Positions 8,183 to 16,887 of a stretch of DNA of 36,243 nucleotides are shown here, in pieces. The number at the start of each line of letters is the position of its first letter. The stretch's first letter is position 1. Source of the DNA: Verrucomicrobia bacterium UBA1211 (GTDB taxonomy: Bacteria > Verrucomicrobiota > Kiritimatiellia > RFP12 > UBA1067). The DNA lies in assembly GCA_002309585.1 (NCBI GenBank), contig DBXN01000130.1:27046-63288 (forward strand), written 5' to 3'. Below the pieces are notes generated by a model. It made no database searches and had not been told where the DNA came from. It saw nothing but the letters and a program-made list of their open reading frames with translations. The translations under genes were made by a program, and so were the position numbers.

Positions 8183-9556
8183 CTACTTTTCCGTTCCGCG
8201 CAAACGCGGGTCATCCAGATCCAGGCGGTAGAGAATTTGCGTATAATCGTAACGCGGAGTGGGCTGGGGACGGTCGGCGAAACTTTTCGTGTAGGTCCCT
8301 TCAAAAAGCAAAACCGGCGAATCGGGATCCCAGCCCTCCGCATGGATAAGCGGATTATAGAAGGTGTAGTTGTCGTGGGAAAGGATCTTGACGGCGCGTT
8401 CCCACGGTCCAAAGGGGGTCTCGGCCTCGGCATACCAGAGTTCGCCCAAGCGGGACGGGGTTCCCCCCTTCTCCATGAAGACGGTCACCCACCGTTTCCG
8501 GAAACCGCTCCAGACAATCGCGCCGGTATGGGGCGTCACCCGCCGGGATCCGTCGGCCGAGAGGACATTCCGCTGCGGTGTCAACTCTTCCCATGTCTCC
8601 CGGTTTTTCCACCCCTCGAAGGTCGCGGGACACTTTAGCCGGGGGAAGGGATCGCCGAAGAGCAGCCACCGCTTCCCGCCGTCATCCGTCCATACTACGG
8701 GATGCCCGTCGGGATAGCGGGGCGGACGCTCCTGATCGCTGGTACGGTGCCAGATCTCCTGAAGCATGTCAAAACGCTCCGTTTTGTCATTCCAGACGCA
8801 CTGGCCGAGTATGACCGGAGTCAACTGCGGCTTAATCTTCGAATATGAGGCGCAGAGGTGTTCGTGACCCGTTTCATCAGGGAGCGCAATGGTTCCGAAG
8901 AGCCAAACCGGACCGCTCTCCTTGTACATCCGCGCAACGGGCCGCATCCGTCCCTCCGCATTTCGAAAATGGGTATAGGGCGGCTCGATGGGCGGCTCCA
9001 GCCGTTCGAAGGGCGGCAACGGCGAGGTGGCGCCCAACGCCTGAAAGATGCCCAGCGGATAGTGCGGCATGTCCGTGTCACCCCAAACCCAATAGACCTT
9101 GCCGCGGTAGACGGCGGTCTGAACCGTGTCGCAGCCGAACTCGCCGCTTTCGCGCCACTCCAGCCGTTCCCCGCACTTCTGGCTCTCGGCAAAGAGTCCC
9201 CCGCCTGTCAGCCGGCCCAACCGCTTGGCGATGATCGTGCGCTCCACCTCCACCCGGATCCGTTTGCCGGGTTCCGGCGTCAGCCGCACGCCTGTGTAAC
9301 CGAAACCGTCCTTCTTCACCCCATAGCCGTGGCCGTGAATATCGAACCAGACCTCCCGTCCCATGAGTTCGGGAGCGTCCAGTGCGATGATCCCCGCATT
9401 ATCGGTCACGAAACGCACTTCATGCGTCGTCCGCAACTCGACCAGCGGAACGGGCCACCCGCTGCCGCGCTCGACCACCTCCACCCGGCACGGCTCAATC
9501 GCACTGGCCCGAATGCCCAAACTGATAAAAGCCAACAGTGGAAGAAGTCGTTTCAT
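8183..9556 (-). CDS. Secreted beta-propeller-like protein, possible glycosidase (457 aa)
   Basis: A signal peptide (MKRLLPLLAFISLGIRASA) is followed by a short beta-sandwich resembling a carboxypeptidase-regulatory/Ig-like domain (about 22-125). The remainder is beta-rich, with propeller-like repeats: YRGKVYWVWGDTD, LGATSPLPP, WLFGTIALPDETG, VVWTDDGGKRWLLFGDP and FYNPLIHAEGWD. The WGDT-type motif and the NP near the end recall GH43-type or DUF4185-type five-bladed propellers, but I cannot assign a family. The start at 9556 lies 11 bp after the upstream GH106 stop and has AGGGGT about 8 nt before it, so the gene is very likely cotranscribed with that rhamnosidase. A role in the same periplasmic or extracellular glycan breakdown is inferred from context. 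Confidence 0.6.
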   Translation of the reverse strand: MKRLLPLLAFISLGIRASAIEPCRVEVVERGSGWPVPLVELRTTHEVRFVTDNAGIIALDAPELMGREVWFDIHGHGYGVKKDGFGYTGVRLTPEPGKRIRVEVERTIIAKRLGRLTGGGLFAESQKCGERLEWRESGEFGCDTVQTAVYRGKVYWVWGDTDMPHYPLGIFQALGATSPLPPFERLEPPIEPPYTHFRNAEGRMRPVARMYKESGPVWLFGTIALPDETGHEHLCASYSKIKPQLTPVILGQCVWNDKTERFDMLQEIWHRTSDQERPPRYPDGHPVVWTDDGGKRWLLFGDPFPRLKCPATFEGWKNRETWEELTPQRNVLSADGSRRVTPHTGAIVWSGFRKRWVTVFMEKGGTPSRLGELWYAEAETPFGPWERAVKILSHDNYTFYNPLIHAEGWDPDSPVLLFEGTYTKSFADRPQPTPRYDYTQILYRLDLDDPRLRGTEK

Positions 9557-9567
9557 CGCGCATACCC

Positions 9568-12500
9568 CTATCGGATCAGCCGACCATGATAGACGTAAAC
9601 GGGACCCAGACATCCCGACTCACGCAACGCCGCGTCTTTGGAAGGACCATTGATCGTCCATGTGCGACGCTCGTTCTCCGGCCGCCCCGCATCAAACACC
9701 AGTCGGTTGAACCATGTGTCGGTCACCTGCAGTTTCAGGTGGTTGACGCCCGGTTTGACCGCCCGCGTGACCTCCACCCGATAGGGATAGGACCAAAGAT
9801 CGGGGAAGGCCTGACCGTTCACCTCTACCCGCGCCAGCGACTCGACTCGTCCAAGATCCAGCATCACCAGCGAATCGGGATCCAGCTGGTTCACGATGAA
9901 ATCGATCGAGTATTCCACCGTACCGGAGAAGGCGCGGCCCTCGAGCGTCCCGTTCACATCCTTCCACGGAACCAACGTCTGCATCCGCGTGTAAGGCAGC
10001 ATCCCCCACCCCTCAGGATAACGGACATTCCATGTCCCTCGAAGGTGGAGCCGGGTCGCCTTCTCCACAACATGATCGGTCATCTTCCCGTCCGCACGGG
10101 TGATCGTGTACGTGCCGTTCGTCCAAACCGCGATCTGCCCTCTGACCGGCTCGCACGGCAACGCGGCATCGCTGGACGAACGCGCGGGCAGACTGACCGC
10201 CCCTCCCTCCTTCGCGGAGAGAACGACCTCCTCACCATCCGGCAGACGAATCTTGGCGGAGAAGGTCTTCACAGTCCGGTAAGCGGGATCTCCACCCGCC
10301 CATGCGTTTGAGATCCGCACCTCGGCCATGCCCCGGTCCAGCGCATCCTGAAGCTGTTTGGAAACATCGCTCCATTTCCCGTCTTGCGTCAGATCGCCAT
10401 ACCGCGCCTCGACCACCTTTGTCCCATAGGTCGGCGGATGCCGCATGAACCGGGACGACGCCTCCATCAGCGTCACATCCTCACGCGACACCCGGACAAT
10501 CGCATCGGGCCGCGCCTGTTCCGGTTTGCGGAAAACGACGAAACACCCCTCATGCGGCGCCAGCGAAAGAGAGACCCACGTATAGTCGTTTGCATACGAG
10601 ACGACCGACGCGGGCTCGGAACGGCCCGTATCGGGATGCCAAATCTCGACCGCGCCCCGCGCGCGGAAGCCGGCCGTCCCGCAGAAACCCACCCTCTCCC
10701 GGGCGGGAGCGACGAAATACCACTCATCCGTGTCGGACTTGCGGTGGTTCCACAGGAGCTCCGAACCGACCAGATCGGCGGCGACACTCTCCGAATGGAG
10801 TACCGACTGCAACGGACGCCCCAGATACAGCCGTCCTTCGCCAATACGGAAGACATCCTTCAAGCCCTCATACGGCTCACCCTTCTTCAACACCTCCCGC
10901 GCCCGAAGGAAACGGAAGAGCGCCTTATCCCCGCCACTGCGGGTCGCGAGGCATTCGGGAAGCGCGGGCATGACCGCCACACCGCCCTTCTGGAGTTGCG
11001 CCAAGAGATGTTCCAACGTCTCCGGCAGCATCCGCCGATAAGCCGGCAACCACAGAACGCGGTACGTGATGCCGTCCGGTGTCTGCCAGAGGCCCTGGCG
11101 GTTCACGCTAACCCGCGTGAGGAAGGCGTCGGGGTTACAGTAGTCATATTTGTAGCCATCGGGAAAGGGCGCATCCTCATCTGGCTTGTGGTCCCACTCG
11201 TCGCCGAGATACCACAGCACATCCGAAACCGGGACACCCGTCTCCAGCATCACCTGGCAACGGGAGAGGTAGGCGGTGAAGGCAGGCATGAATGGCCACC
11301 AGGTCTGGCCGCGCAGGAACGGCGTCCCGATCCCCGAGCCGAAGGAGGTTCCGGGCGGCAGCCAATCGGTGCGCGGATTGTGCGTGTAGGTGTGGAAAAT
11401 CAAGTGCGTGACGCCACCCGCCAGATGGAGATTCGCGACATGTTTCAAATCTCTCAGTTTCTCATCCCACGTCAGGCTGAAGGAGGTGAAGGCCTCGGCA
11501 CCGACCCCTTTCTTCCCATAGAGGCGGGCGGCGGAAACGGTCGGCTTGATCGGCTTGAAATTGAAGGAACCGACATAATTGTCCTGACGCGGTTGCCAGA
11601 ATTCGCACATCGGCAAATCGGCGTATTTGTAGTATTTCATGATGTCGCCCGGCAGCACATCGCCGAACGCAGTTTCGAAGGAGATGGTCATCCCGTTCTC
11701 ATGGCACCGTTTCGCCATCCGGCCGTAGAAATTCTCGGCGACCAGATCCCCCAGCAGCCCACGCCAATCGTTGAGGAACCGGGAGGTCTCCTCCGGATCG
11801 TCCACCACATATCCGAAAACCGCCGGAAGCCAGGTGAAGAGGTCATACCCCTTGCGTTCGGCGAAGACCTTGTCCAAACCCGGCGTCCAGGTCTGGCGCT
11901 TGCACTCCCAGCTGTCCATCAGCATGTTGTCCAACTTGCCATGAACCGCGCCACCCGACTTCGAAAGCCGCCCGATGTAGTTGTCGAACTGGATGTCCGC
12001 TCCGTCAGTCGAGAGCTTGTCGCACTCGAACCCCGTTCCCTCCTTCGGGGCGGGCCCATTCTTCGCGCCGGTGTTCACATGCCCGACGCGGATGATCGAC
12101 CACTTGCCCTCGGGCGCATCCCACACGAACCCGCCATCCCCCTGCATACAGTCGGCGACATTCTTGATTAAGACGGAGGAGACCCATGCGGACGGGCTCT
12201 GTTTCGTCGGAGGATTGTGCATCAGCCGACGCAGTGTCCAAGCCGCTTCAGCTTCCCAGTCATCCTTCCGCGCGGAACTGAAGAAATGTATCCGGTTCAG
12301 CTTGAAGGCGTGTTTGCTGGTGATCGAGAGGGTGAACTGCTTTGCGGTCGTCTCAGGGCAGGCCATCGTCACGGGACGGTCATCCTGCCAGTTGGCGGCG
12401 GGCAACGTCCGCTCCAGCAGCACATTGCCGCCCGTCGCGAAACGGATCGTGGTGTCGGGCTGATAGCACCAGCCGTGATCCATCCCGTTGATCGAGGGAA

Positions 12501-13188
12501 ACTCCACCGTCCGGATCGTCACCGGCTCGGCGAAGGTGATTGTGAGCGTGGTGGTCGCGTAACTGGGAAGCGAAACCGCCTTCCCCTTAATCCAAGCGGC
12601 CCAATCCCCCGGCTGGTCCGCCGTTACCGATATGGGTGTCAGCGAGTGGAACCAATCGCCATCGGGCGTGGGGATAGCCAGCACCGTAATGTCGCGGTAA
12701 TCCCGCCAATCCTCCTTCCCACCCGGCTGGGGCAGCCGTATCCGGACGGCCTTTCCGCCCTCGACATCGGTGCGGCTCCAGACCAGATGGCGCATCGCGT
12801 GCTCGGGGGTAATCCACGGGCCGCCGGACATCGCCCACCCCGGGCAGTTCTGCATCGTGAACCGGAGCCCCAGCCGCTTACATTCATTGGCGACATGACC
12901 GACCATCCCGTCCCACGTTTCACTCAAACAGGCCACCTGCGGAGTGACACCGGGCCAAGGTCCGCCGAACTGACCGTGGAACAGCTGAACCCCGGAGATT
13001 CCCGCACCCGCGATCGCCTCAAGATCCGCCGTTACGCCTTTGGCCGCGACATTTCCCCCGATAAAATGGAACCATGTCTCAGGATGGCTCTCCTTCGGAG
13101 GATACCGGAAGGTCTCCTCCGGCACCGCTCCCAGACACCACAATGCGACCATGCCCCAAAACGAACCCAACACGCCAATCCGCTTCAT
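9568..13188 (-). CDS. GH106 family alpha-L-rhamnosidase, secreted (1206 aa)
   Basis: A signal peptide (MKRIGVLGSFWGMVALWCLGAVP) leads into the GH106 (Glyco_hydro_106) N-terminus: PETWFHFIGGNV, then GVTADLEAIAGAGISGVQLFHGQFG and MQNCPGWAMSGGPWI. Further family-typical blocks are FETAFGDV, MCEFWQPR, GAEAFTSF (Glu565, a candidate catalytic or metal-binding Glu) and HTYTHNPRTDW. The C-terminal ~170 residues form the jelly-roll of this family (MLDLGRVESLARVEVNG, LKLQVTDTWFNRLVFDAG). Family members release alpha-linked L-rhamnose from complex polysaccharides. I chose the start at 13188 over 13194 because GGGAG is then 7 nt away. It is followed within 11 bp by the propeller-like gene. It resembles the N-terminal half of the fusion protein at 16888-22875, suggesting paralogy. 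Confidence 0.85.
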   Translation of the reverse strand: MKRIGVLGSFWGMVALWCLGAVPEETFRYPPKESHPETWFHFIGGNVAAKGVTADLEAIAGAGISGVQLFHGQFGGPWPGVTPQVACLSETWDGMVGHVANECKRLGLRFTMQNCPGWAMSGGPWITPEHAMRHLVWSRTDVEGGKAVRIRLPQPGGKEDWRDYRDITVLAIPTPDGDWFHSLTPISVTADQPGDWAAWIKGKAVSLPSYATTTLTITFAEPVTIRTVEFPSINGMDHGWCYQPDTTIRFATGGNVLLERTLPAANWQDDRPVTMACPETTAKQFTLSITSKHAFKLNRIHFFSSARKDDWEAEAAWTLRRLMHNPPTKQSPSAWVSSVLIKNVADCMQGDGGFVWDAPEGKWSIIRVGHVNTGAKNGPAPKEGTGFECDKLSTDGADIQFDNYIGRLSKSGGAVHGKLDNMLMDSWECKRQTWTPGLDKVFAERKGYDLFTWLPAVFGYVVDDPEETSRFLNDWRGLLGDLVAENFYGRMAKRCHENGMTISFETAFGDVLPGDIMKYYKYADLPMCEFWQPRQDNYVGSFNFKPIKPTVSAARLYGKKGVGAEAFTSFSLTWDEKLRDLKHVANLHLAGGVTHLIFHTYTHNPRTDWLPPGTSFGSGIGTPFLRGQTWWPFMPAFTAYLSRCQVMLETGVPVSDVLWYLGDEWDHKPDEDAPFPDGYKYDYCNPDAFLTRVSVNRQGLWQTPDGITYRVLWLPAYRRMLPETLEHLLAQLQKGGVAVMPALPECLATRSGGDKALFRFLRAREVLKKGEPYEGLKDVFRIGEGRLYLGRPLQSVLHSESVAADLVGSELLWNHRKSDTDEWYFVAPARERVGFCGTAGFRARGAVEIWHPDTGRSEPASVVSYANDYTWVSLSLAPHEGCFVVFRKPEQARPDAIVRVSREDVTLMEASSRFMRHPPTYGTKVVEARYGDLTQDGKWSDVSKQLQDALDRGMAEVRISNAWAGGDPAYRTVKTFSAKIRLPDGEEVVLSAKEGGAVSLPARSSSDAALPCEPVRGQIAVWTNGTYTITRADGKMTDHVVEKATRLHLRGTWNVRYPEGWGMLPYTRMQTLVPWKDVNGTLEGRAFSGTVEYSIDFIVNQLDPDSLVMLDLGRVESLARVEVNGQAFPDLWSYPYRVEVTRAVKPGVNHLKLQVTDTWFNRLVFDAGRPENERRTWTINGPSKDAALRESGCLGPVYVYHGRLIR

Positions 13189-13373
13189 ACTCATTCTCCC
13201 ACTGTGAAAAAGGATTGTCAGTTTACCACAAACCCCATTCGAACGGAAGGGTCAAAAGGGCACGAGACGTGCGGATGGCATCGGACATCAGACTTCTGCT
13301 CACCCTTCCCCATTCTCCATTCCCCGTTCCCCTATTATTTAACCCTTTAACCGTTTAATCTTTTAACCTTAAC
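13189..13373. repeat. Intergenic gap with three blocks of degenerate short tandem repeats
   Basis: The gap follows the GH78 gene and precedes the GH106 gene. It holds a copy of cggacatcagac (13282-13293) that also occurs at 78-89, four heptamers of the form (C/A/G)TTC(C/T)CC (13305-13332), and four octamers of the form TTTAA(C/T)C(C/G/T) (13338-13369). An extended -10 type promoter candidate for GH106 lies at 13220-13225. Confidence 0.6.
13220..13228 (-). promoter_or_regulatory. Candidate extended -10 promoter of the GH106 gene
   Basis: The minus strand reads TGGTAAACT, a TGn-extended -10 (TAAACT complement at 13220-13225), 31 bp upstream of the start at 13188. No convincing -35 exists at 17 bp, which is tolerated for extended -10 promoters. 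The same TAAACT hexamer is used in the candidate promoter of the PurF-like gene. Confidence 0.38.
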
Positions 13374-16300
13374 TCAGGGTTCCAGCCACGAGAGGCGGTA
13401 GGTCCCGGAGAGAAGCCGGAAGGTGACGTGCCCAGACTCGGGCGGAAGCGGTGTCACGCCGTTGGCCTTGGCGAAGGGCGTGACACGTTCCCCTTCCTCC
13501 TCAACAGCGGCGGCGGCGACAACGGGAAGAACCAGCCGCGCCTCGGCGGTGACGGGAACCGTGACGGTCATCTGAAAACGCTTCGGCTTCGTTTTGGGGT
13601 CGCGCCGCCAGACGCATTGGCAGGTACCCCGAACCGTCTCCCGACTCACCTGGACATGGCTGATCGTCTGGGGAAAAACCGGCCGGATGAGGATTTGGGC
13701 GTAGCCGGGCTGGGCGGGCGCGATGCCGCCGAGACAGGCGTAAAGCCAGTAGGCGCCGCCGGCGAACATGGCGTGGTTGTGCGAGTTCATGCCGCCCCGG
13801 AAGGTCCACTGTTCCCAGAGCGTTGTCGCGCCGTTGGCGAACATGTAACCGAAACCGGGATACTGGGGCTGGGTCATGAGGGTGACGGCGAGATCAGCTT
13901 CGCCGAAGCCGCAGAGGATATCGGCAAGATAGCGCGTGCCGTAAATGCCGGTACCAACGCGGGAACGGTCCTTCAAGCGGATGGTCTTGGCGAGTTGCTC
14001 GGCGGCGGGCTTCCGAATCGCATCGGGGAGCCGGAGAAGGGCGAGCGGCATGACGAAGGCGGTCTGACCCCCGTTTCCGAAGGTGTGGGTGTCGGCCTTG
14101 TGGAAGGCACGGATAAAAGCATCCTCGATACGCGCGGCAAGACGGTCATAGGTCTCGGTCTCTTGCGCTTTACCTAAAATCCGGGCGGCGTCGGCGGTGA
14201 CATGTGCCATCTGGCCGAAGATCGCGGTATTGACGATCGGCACCTGGTTGTGGAAACCTTCCCAGCTGCCGTCATTCGGAGCGCACCAGTCGCCGAAACC
14301 GTCTTTGGCGATCAGGTCGGGATAGCGCCGGGCGACATCATCGGTCACGGCGGCCATGTTGGCGAAGTGTTCCTCCAGAATACGGGGATCGCCGTAATGG
14401 AGGTAATGCAGCGCGGGAAGGGTGACGGCATCGCCGTTCCAATCGGGATTGCCGCGCCCGCCCGTGATGTCGCCGAGCCATTTGGCATAGTAGCGTGGCA
14501 TCCAGAAGTGCGCGATGGCGGTGTCCTCATACGCCTGGGAATCCATCTGGCAAGGGGTCCGCTCGTCCCGCATGGGGCAGTCGGTCGGAATGGACTGAAG
14601 GTTGCTGAGCATCGACCAGTGGGCGCAGAGGTCAAGTTTGTTGAGCCGTGGATCTGAACAGTGAAAGGTTCCGGCCGGTTCGACATCGGCGTGGACCGCA
14701 CAGCCGGTGATGTCGGCGGGCGAGGGACGGCCGGGATAACCGGTGATCTCAACGAATTGGAATCCGTGATATGTGAAACGGGGTTCATACGTTTCCCAAT
14801 CGCCGGTTCCCGCAAGGATAAAGGTATCCCGGGCCTTTGCTCCACGGTTGGTCCAAGGATCAATCATGCCGTCGGGACCAAGCAACTCACTGTGGCGGAG
14901 GACGATCGTCGTTCCGCGTGGCCCCTTGGCGCGGATGCGGACCCAGCCCGCACGGTTCTGTCCGAAATCGGCGACGAAGATGCCGGGACGGGGTTCGGTG
15001 ACAGTCACGGGGGAACAGGTCTCAACGACCCGCACGGGCGGGGCGATGGCGGGAACCAGCGGAATGTCCAACGCCGGGAGAACCGGGGCGGAGGTCCATC
15101 CCGGCATTTCGGGGGGATAACTAGGCAGACACCAGGCGGGATCCTCCTGTCCCGCGTTGTAGGATTCTCCGTTGTAGAGGCTGGCGTAGGAGAGCGGGGA
15201 GTGGTGCGTCATCCGCCATGTGCCGTCGGTGACCAGCGTCTGGGCGGTTCCATCCTCGAAGGTCACCTTCAGGTGCAGGATCGCGCGTTTGATCTGCTCC
15301 CATTTCCATCCCCAAACGGAGTAGTCGTCCGCATAACCGGCTCCAAGCCAGATGCCCGCCGTGTTGGCGGCGCCGGGCTTGAGCGACTCTGTGACATCGA
15401 GCGTGTCGAAGAAGATGCGGTGGCGGTAGTCGGTGTTGGCGGGTGCGGTGACATGGTCGCCAACCTTCTTCCCGTTGAGATACAGCTCGTAGAAACCGAG
15501 ACCGCTGACCGACGCGAAGGCGTAACGAATGGGTTTGTCAGGAAGGGTGAAGGTTTTACGGAAACGGGGACACGTCTTCGTAAGGGCGTTGCCAAGATAA
15601 TCGGTCCGGTTGTCGAGAACGAGACGGCCCTTCTCGATACGTGGGGCACGGAAAGGCAGGTTGTCCGTCCGGTCGAAACCAAGGTCATAAACCCGCGTAC
15701 CCTTGGCGTCGGTGAGGGTGAGGTGCTCAATAAGCGCCCGCTCGCGGACCGCGGTCCTCAACCCGATCCGGCCCGCCGCAAATGCGTCATCCTCGCGGTC
15801 ATCGATCAGCACCCCATCGAGGCTGGTCTGGAGCCGCTTCCCTTTCGCCTCAATCGTCAGGGTGTGCGGCTTCGAGAAGTCGAGCGGTTCTTTGAAGAAC
15901 TTCGCCAAAGGGATCTGGGACTGGGTCCAACCACCGTTCCGCTGGATGTGGGGACGGAGATAGGGGCCGCCCTCCAGAACGGTGTTGATCTGCCACATGT
16001 AACCGTTCGAATTGGCGTCGGAACGGAAGAGGACACCGAACGCCTCCTTCTCCAGGATGAACCGAAGGGTGAGGGTGAAGTCGTCAAAACGGGAGGCGGC
16101 CTCGTCCGCCTCGCCGATCCACCGGGCGTCCTCCCAATCGGCCGGTTTCTGGAGCGCGGCCACGAAACGGGCGGGGGCGCTCCACGGTGTGGGCTGGTTC
16201 GCCTTGTCCCAGACGCGGACACTCCAGAAGGTGGGTTTGCCCGCCTCCAGCGGTTTGCCGTCGTAGAGAAGATGCGGATCCGCCTGTTCGACCTTGGTCC

Positions 16301-16613
16301 CCCACAAGAGTCCGGTTCCGTTCGCAAGCGCGGCCGGATCGGCCGCGACCCGGATCTCGACGGCGGTCTGGCGTTGGCCCCGGATGGCGGGGTCGGATTC
16401 CCTCAATGTCCAGGAGAAACGGGGACGGAGGGTTTCGATGCCGACCGGATCCCGCATGAATTCGCAGCGGGGCGTCTCAACCGTCAGCGCCGCAAAGAGG
16501 GATGTTGGAAGCGAAACGGAGAGAAGAACGCCCCAAAACCGTTTAACGGAAACGAGACGGTCATCCGTACGCGAAACCGCAGTCCGACCATTGAAAAATG
16601 AAACACCACGCAT
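13374..16613 (-). CDS. GH78 alpha-L-rhamnosidase, secreted (1079 aa)
   Basis: The start at 16613 (AAAGG upstream) gives a long n-region, then a hydrophobic stretch and SLFA-ALTVETP, a likely signal peptide. Domain order: fibronectin-like N-domain (PRCEFMRDPVGIETLRPRFSW), an inserted LamG/DUF1080-like sandwich (about 160-310), the Bac_rhamnosid_N domain (about 320-500), a further sandwich, then the (alpha/alpha)6 catalytic barrel from GTFHCSDPRLNKL. The family acid motif appears as TDCPMRDER with Glu684, and the base region as TTLWEQW with Glu934; both catalytic glutamates of GH78 are therefore kept. The usual GWTGDA after the acid is replaced by PCQMDSQ. GH78 enzymes are inverting alpha-L-rhamnosidases acting on plant and microbial polysaccharides. 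The gene lies between two GH106-containing genes. Confidence 0.9.
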   Translation of the reverse strand: MRGVSFFNGRTAVSRTDDRLVSVKRFWGVLLSVSLPTSLFAALTVETPRCEFMRDPVGIETLRPRFSWTLRESDPAIRGQRQTAVEIRVAADPAALANGTGLLWGTKVEQADPHLLYDGKPLEAGKPTFWSVRVWDKANQPTPWSAPARFVAALQKPADWEDARWIGEADEAASRFDDFTLTLRFILEKEAFGVLFRSDANSNGYMWQINTVLEGGPYLRPHIQRNGGWTQSQIPLAKFFKEPLDFSKPHTLTIEAKGKRLQTSLDGVLIDDREDDAFAAGRIGLRTAVRERALIEHLTLTDAKGTRVYDLGFDRTDNLPFRAPRIEKGRLVLDNRTDYLGNALTKTCPRFRKTFTLPDKPIRYAFASVSGLGFYELYLNGKKVGDHVTAPANTDYRHRIFFDTLDVTESLKPGAANTAGIWLGAGYADDYSVWGWKWEQIKRAILHLKVTFEDGTAQTLVTDGTWRMTHHSPLSYASLYNGESYNAGQEDPAWCLPSYPPEMPGWTSAPVLPALDIPLVPAIAPPVRVVETCSPVTVTEPRPGIFVADFGQNRAGWVRIRAKGPRGTTIVLRHSELLGPDGMIDPWTNRGAKARDTFILAGTGDWETYEPRFTYHGFQFVEITGYPGRPSPADITGCAVHADVEPAGTFHCSDPRLNKLDLCAHWSMLSNLQSIPTDCPMRDERTPCQMDSQAYEDTAIAHFWMPRYYAKWLGDITGGRGNPDWNGDAVTLPALHYLHYGDPRILEEHFANMAAVTDDVARRYPDLIAKDGFGDWCAPNDGSWEGFHNQVPIVNTAIFGQMAHVTADAARILGKAQETETYDRLAARIEDAFIRAFHKADTHTFGNGGQTAFVMPLALLRLPDAIRKPAAEQLAKTIRLKDRSRVGTGIYGTRYLADILCGFGEADLAVTLMTQPQYPGFGYMFANGATTLWEQWTFRGGMNSHNHAMFAGGAYWLYACLGGIAPAQPGYAQILIRPVFPQTISHVQVSRETVRGTCQCVWRRDPKTKPKRFQMTVTVPVTAEARLVLPVVAAAAVEEEGERVTPFAKANGVTPLPPESGHVTFRLLSGTYRLSWLEP

Positions 16614-16676
16614 ACCAAGACCTTTCTGAGTTCTTAACACGAAGAACCGCCAAGACACCATCCCATTCCTTCAACC

Positions 16677-16704
16677 GTTGAGCGTTGAGGGTTGAGCGTT
16701 GAGT
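16677..16704. repeat. Four tandem heptamers GTTGAG(N)
   Basis: GTTGAGC, GTTGAGG, GTTGAGC and GTTGAGT follow head to tail. Only the seventh base varies. The repeat sits 64 bp upstream of the GH78 start and does not overlap the promoter candidate. Confidence 0.8.
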
Positions 16705-16808
16705 TGACGGCTAACATTCACATTCTTCTCTCGTCATTCTCTCTCGAACATCCGGCTATCCCTAAAACCTCATTCCCATATCCTTCACCGAATCGCATCA
16801 CGCCGAGT

Positions 16809-16838
16809 ATTTTATGCGAAATGACCGGCATATTGCAA
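16809..16838 (-). promoter_or_regulatory. Candidate sigma70 promoter of the GH78 gene
   Basis: On the minus strand TTGCAA (complement 16833-16838), 18-bp spacer, TAAAAT (complement 16809-16814, 5 of 6). It follows the hairpin that ends the upstream gene, which suggests that GH78 has its own transcription start. Confidence 0.5.
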
Positions 16839-16861
16839 GGCCAGTCGATCTTTTGAAAGAT

Positions 16862-16882
16862 GATCTCCCCTGAAAGGAGATC
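16862..16882 (-). terminator. Hairpin after the GH106-GH78 fusion gene
   Basis: The perfect 7-bp arms gatctcc (16862-16868) and ggagatc (16876-16882) enclose a 7-nt loop, starting 6 bp after the stop codon. On the minus strand it is followed by ATCTTTCAAAAG, moderately T-rich. It is the most terminator-like structure in the window. Confidence 0.5.
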
Positions 16883-16887
16883 TCTCC

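Larger units (their letters stand above)
16614..16887. other. Intergenic gap with terminator, promoter and heptamer repeat
   Basis: No gene is seen. In transcription order the gap holds a hairpin after the fusion gene (16862-16882), a promoter candidate for GH78 (16809-16838), and four tandem GTTGAG(C/G/T) heptamers (16677-16704). Near 16650 it reads cgaagaaccgccaagacacc, a phrase with its own short-period look. Confidence 0.6.

Noticed and set aside
10384..12171. 595-codon plus-strand open frame opposite the GH106 gene
   Set aside because: No recognisable protein features, Arg/Pro/His-rich, exactly antisense to a strong GH106 coding sequence; a product of high GC codon use.
13305..13369. 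CRISPR array
   Set aside because: Units are 7-8 bp, contiguous and without spacers or cas genes.
14661..16601. 646-codon plus-strand open frame opposite the GH78 gene
   Set aside because: Antisense to a full GH78 gene with intact motifs; composition Gly/Arg/Asp-rich with no domain.
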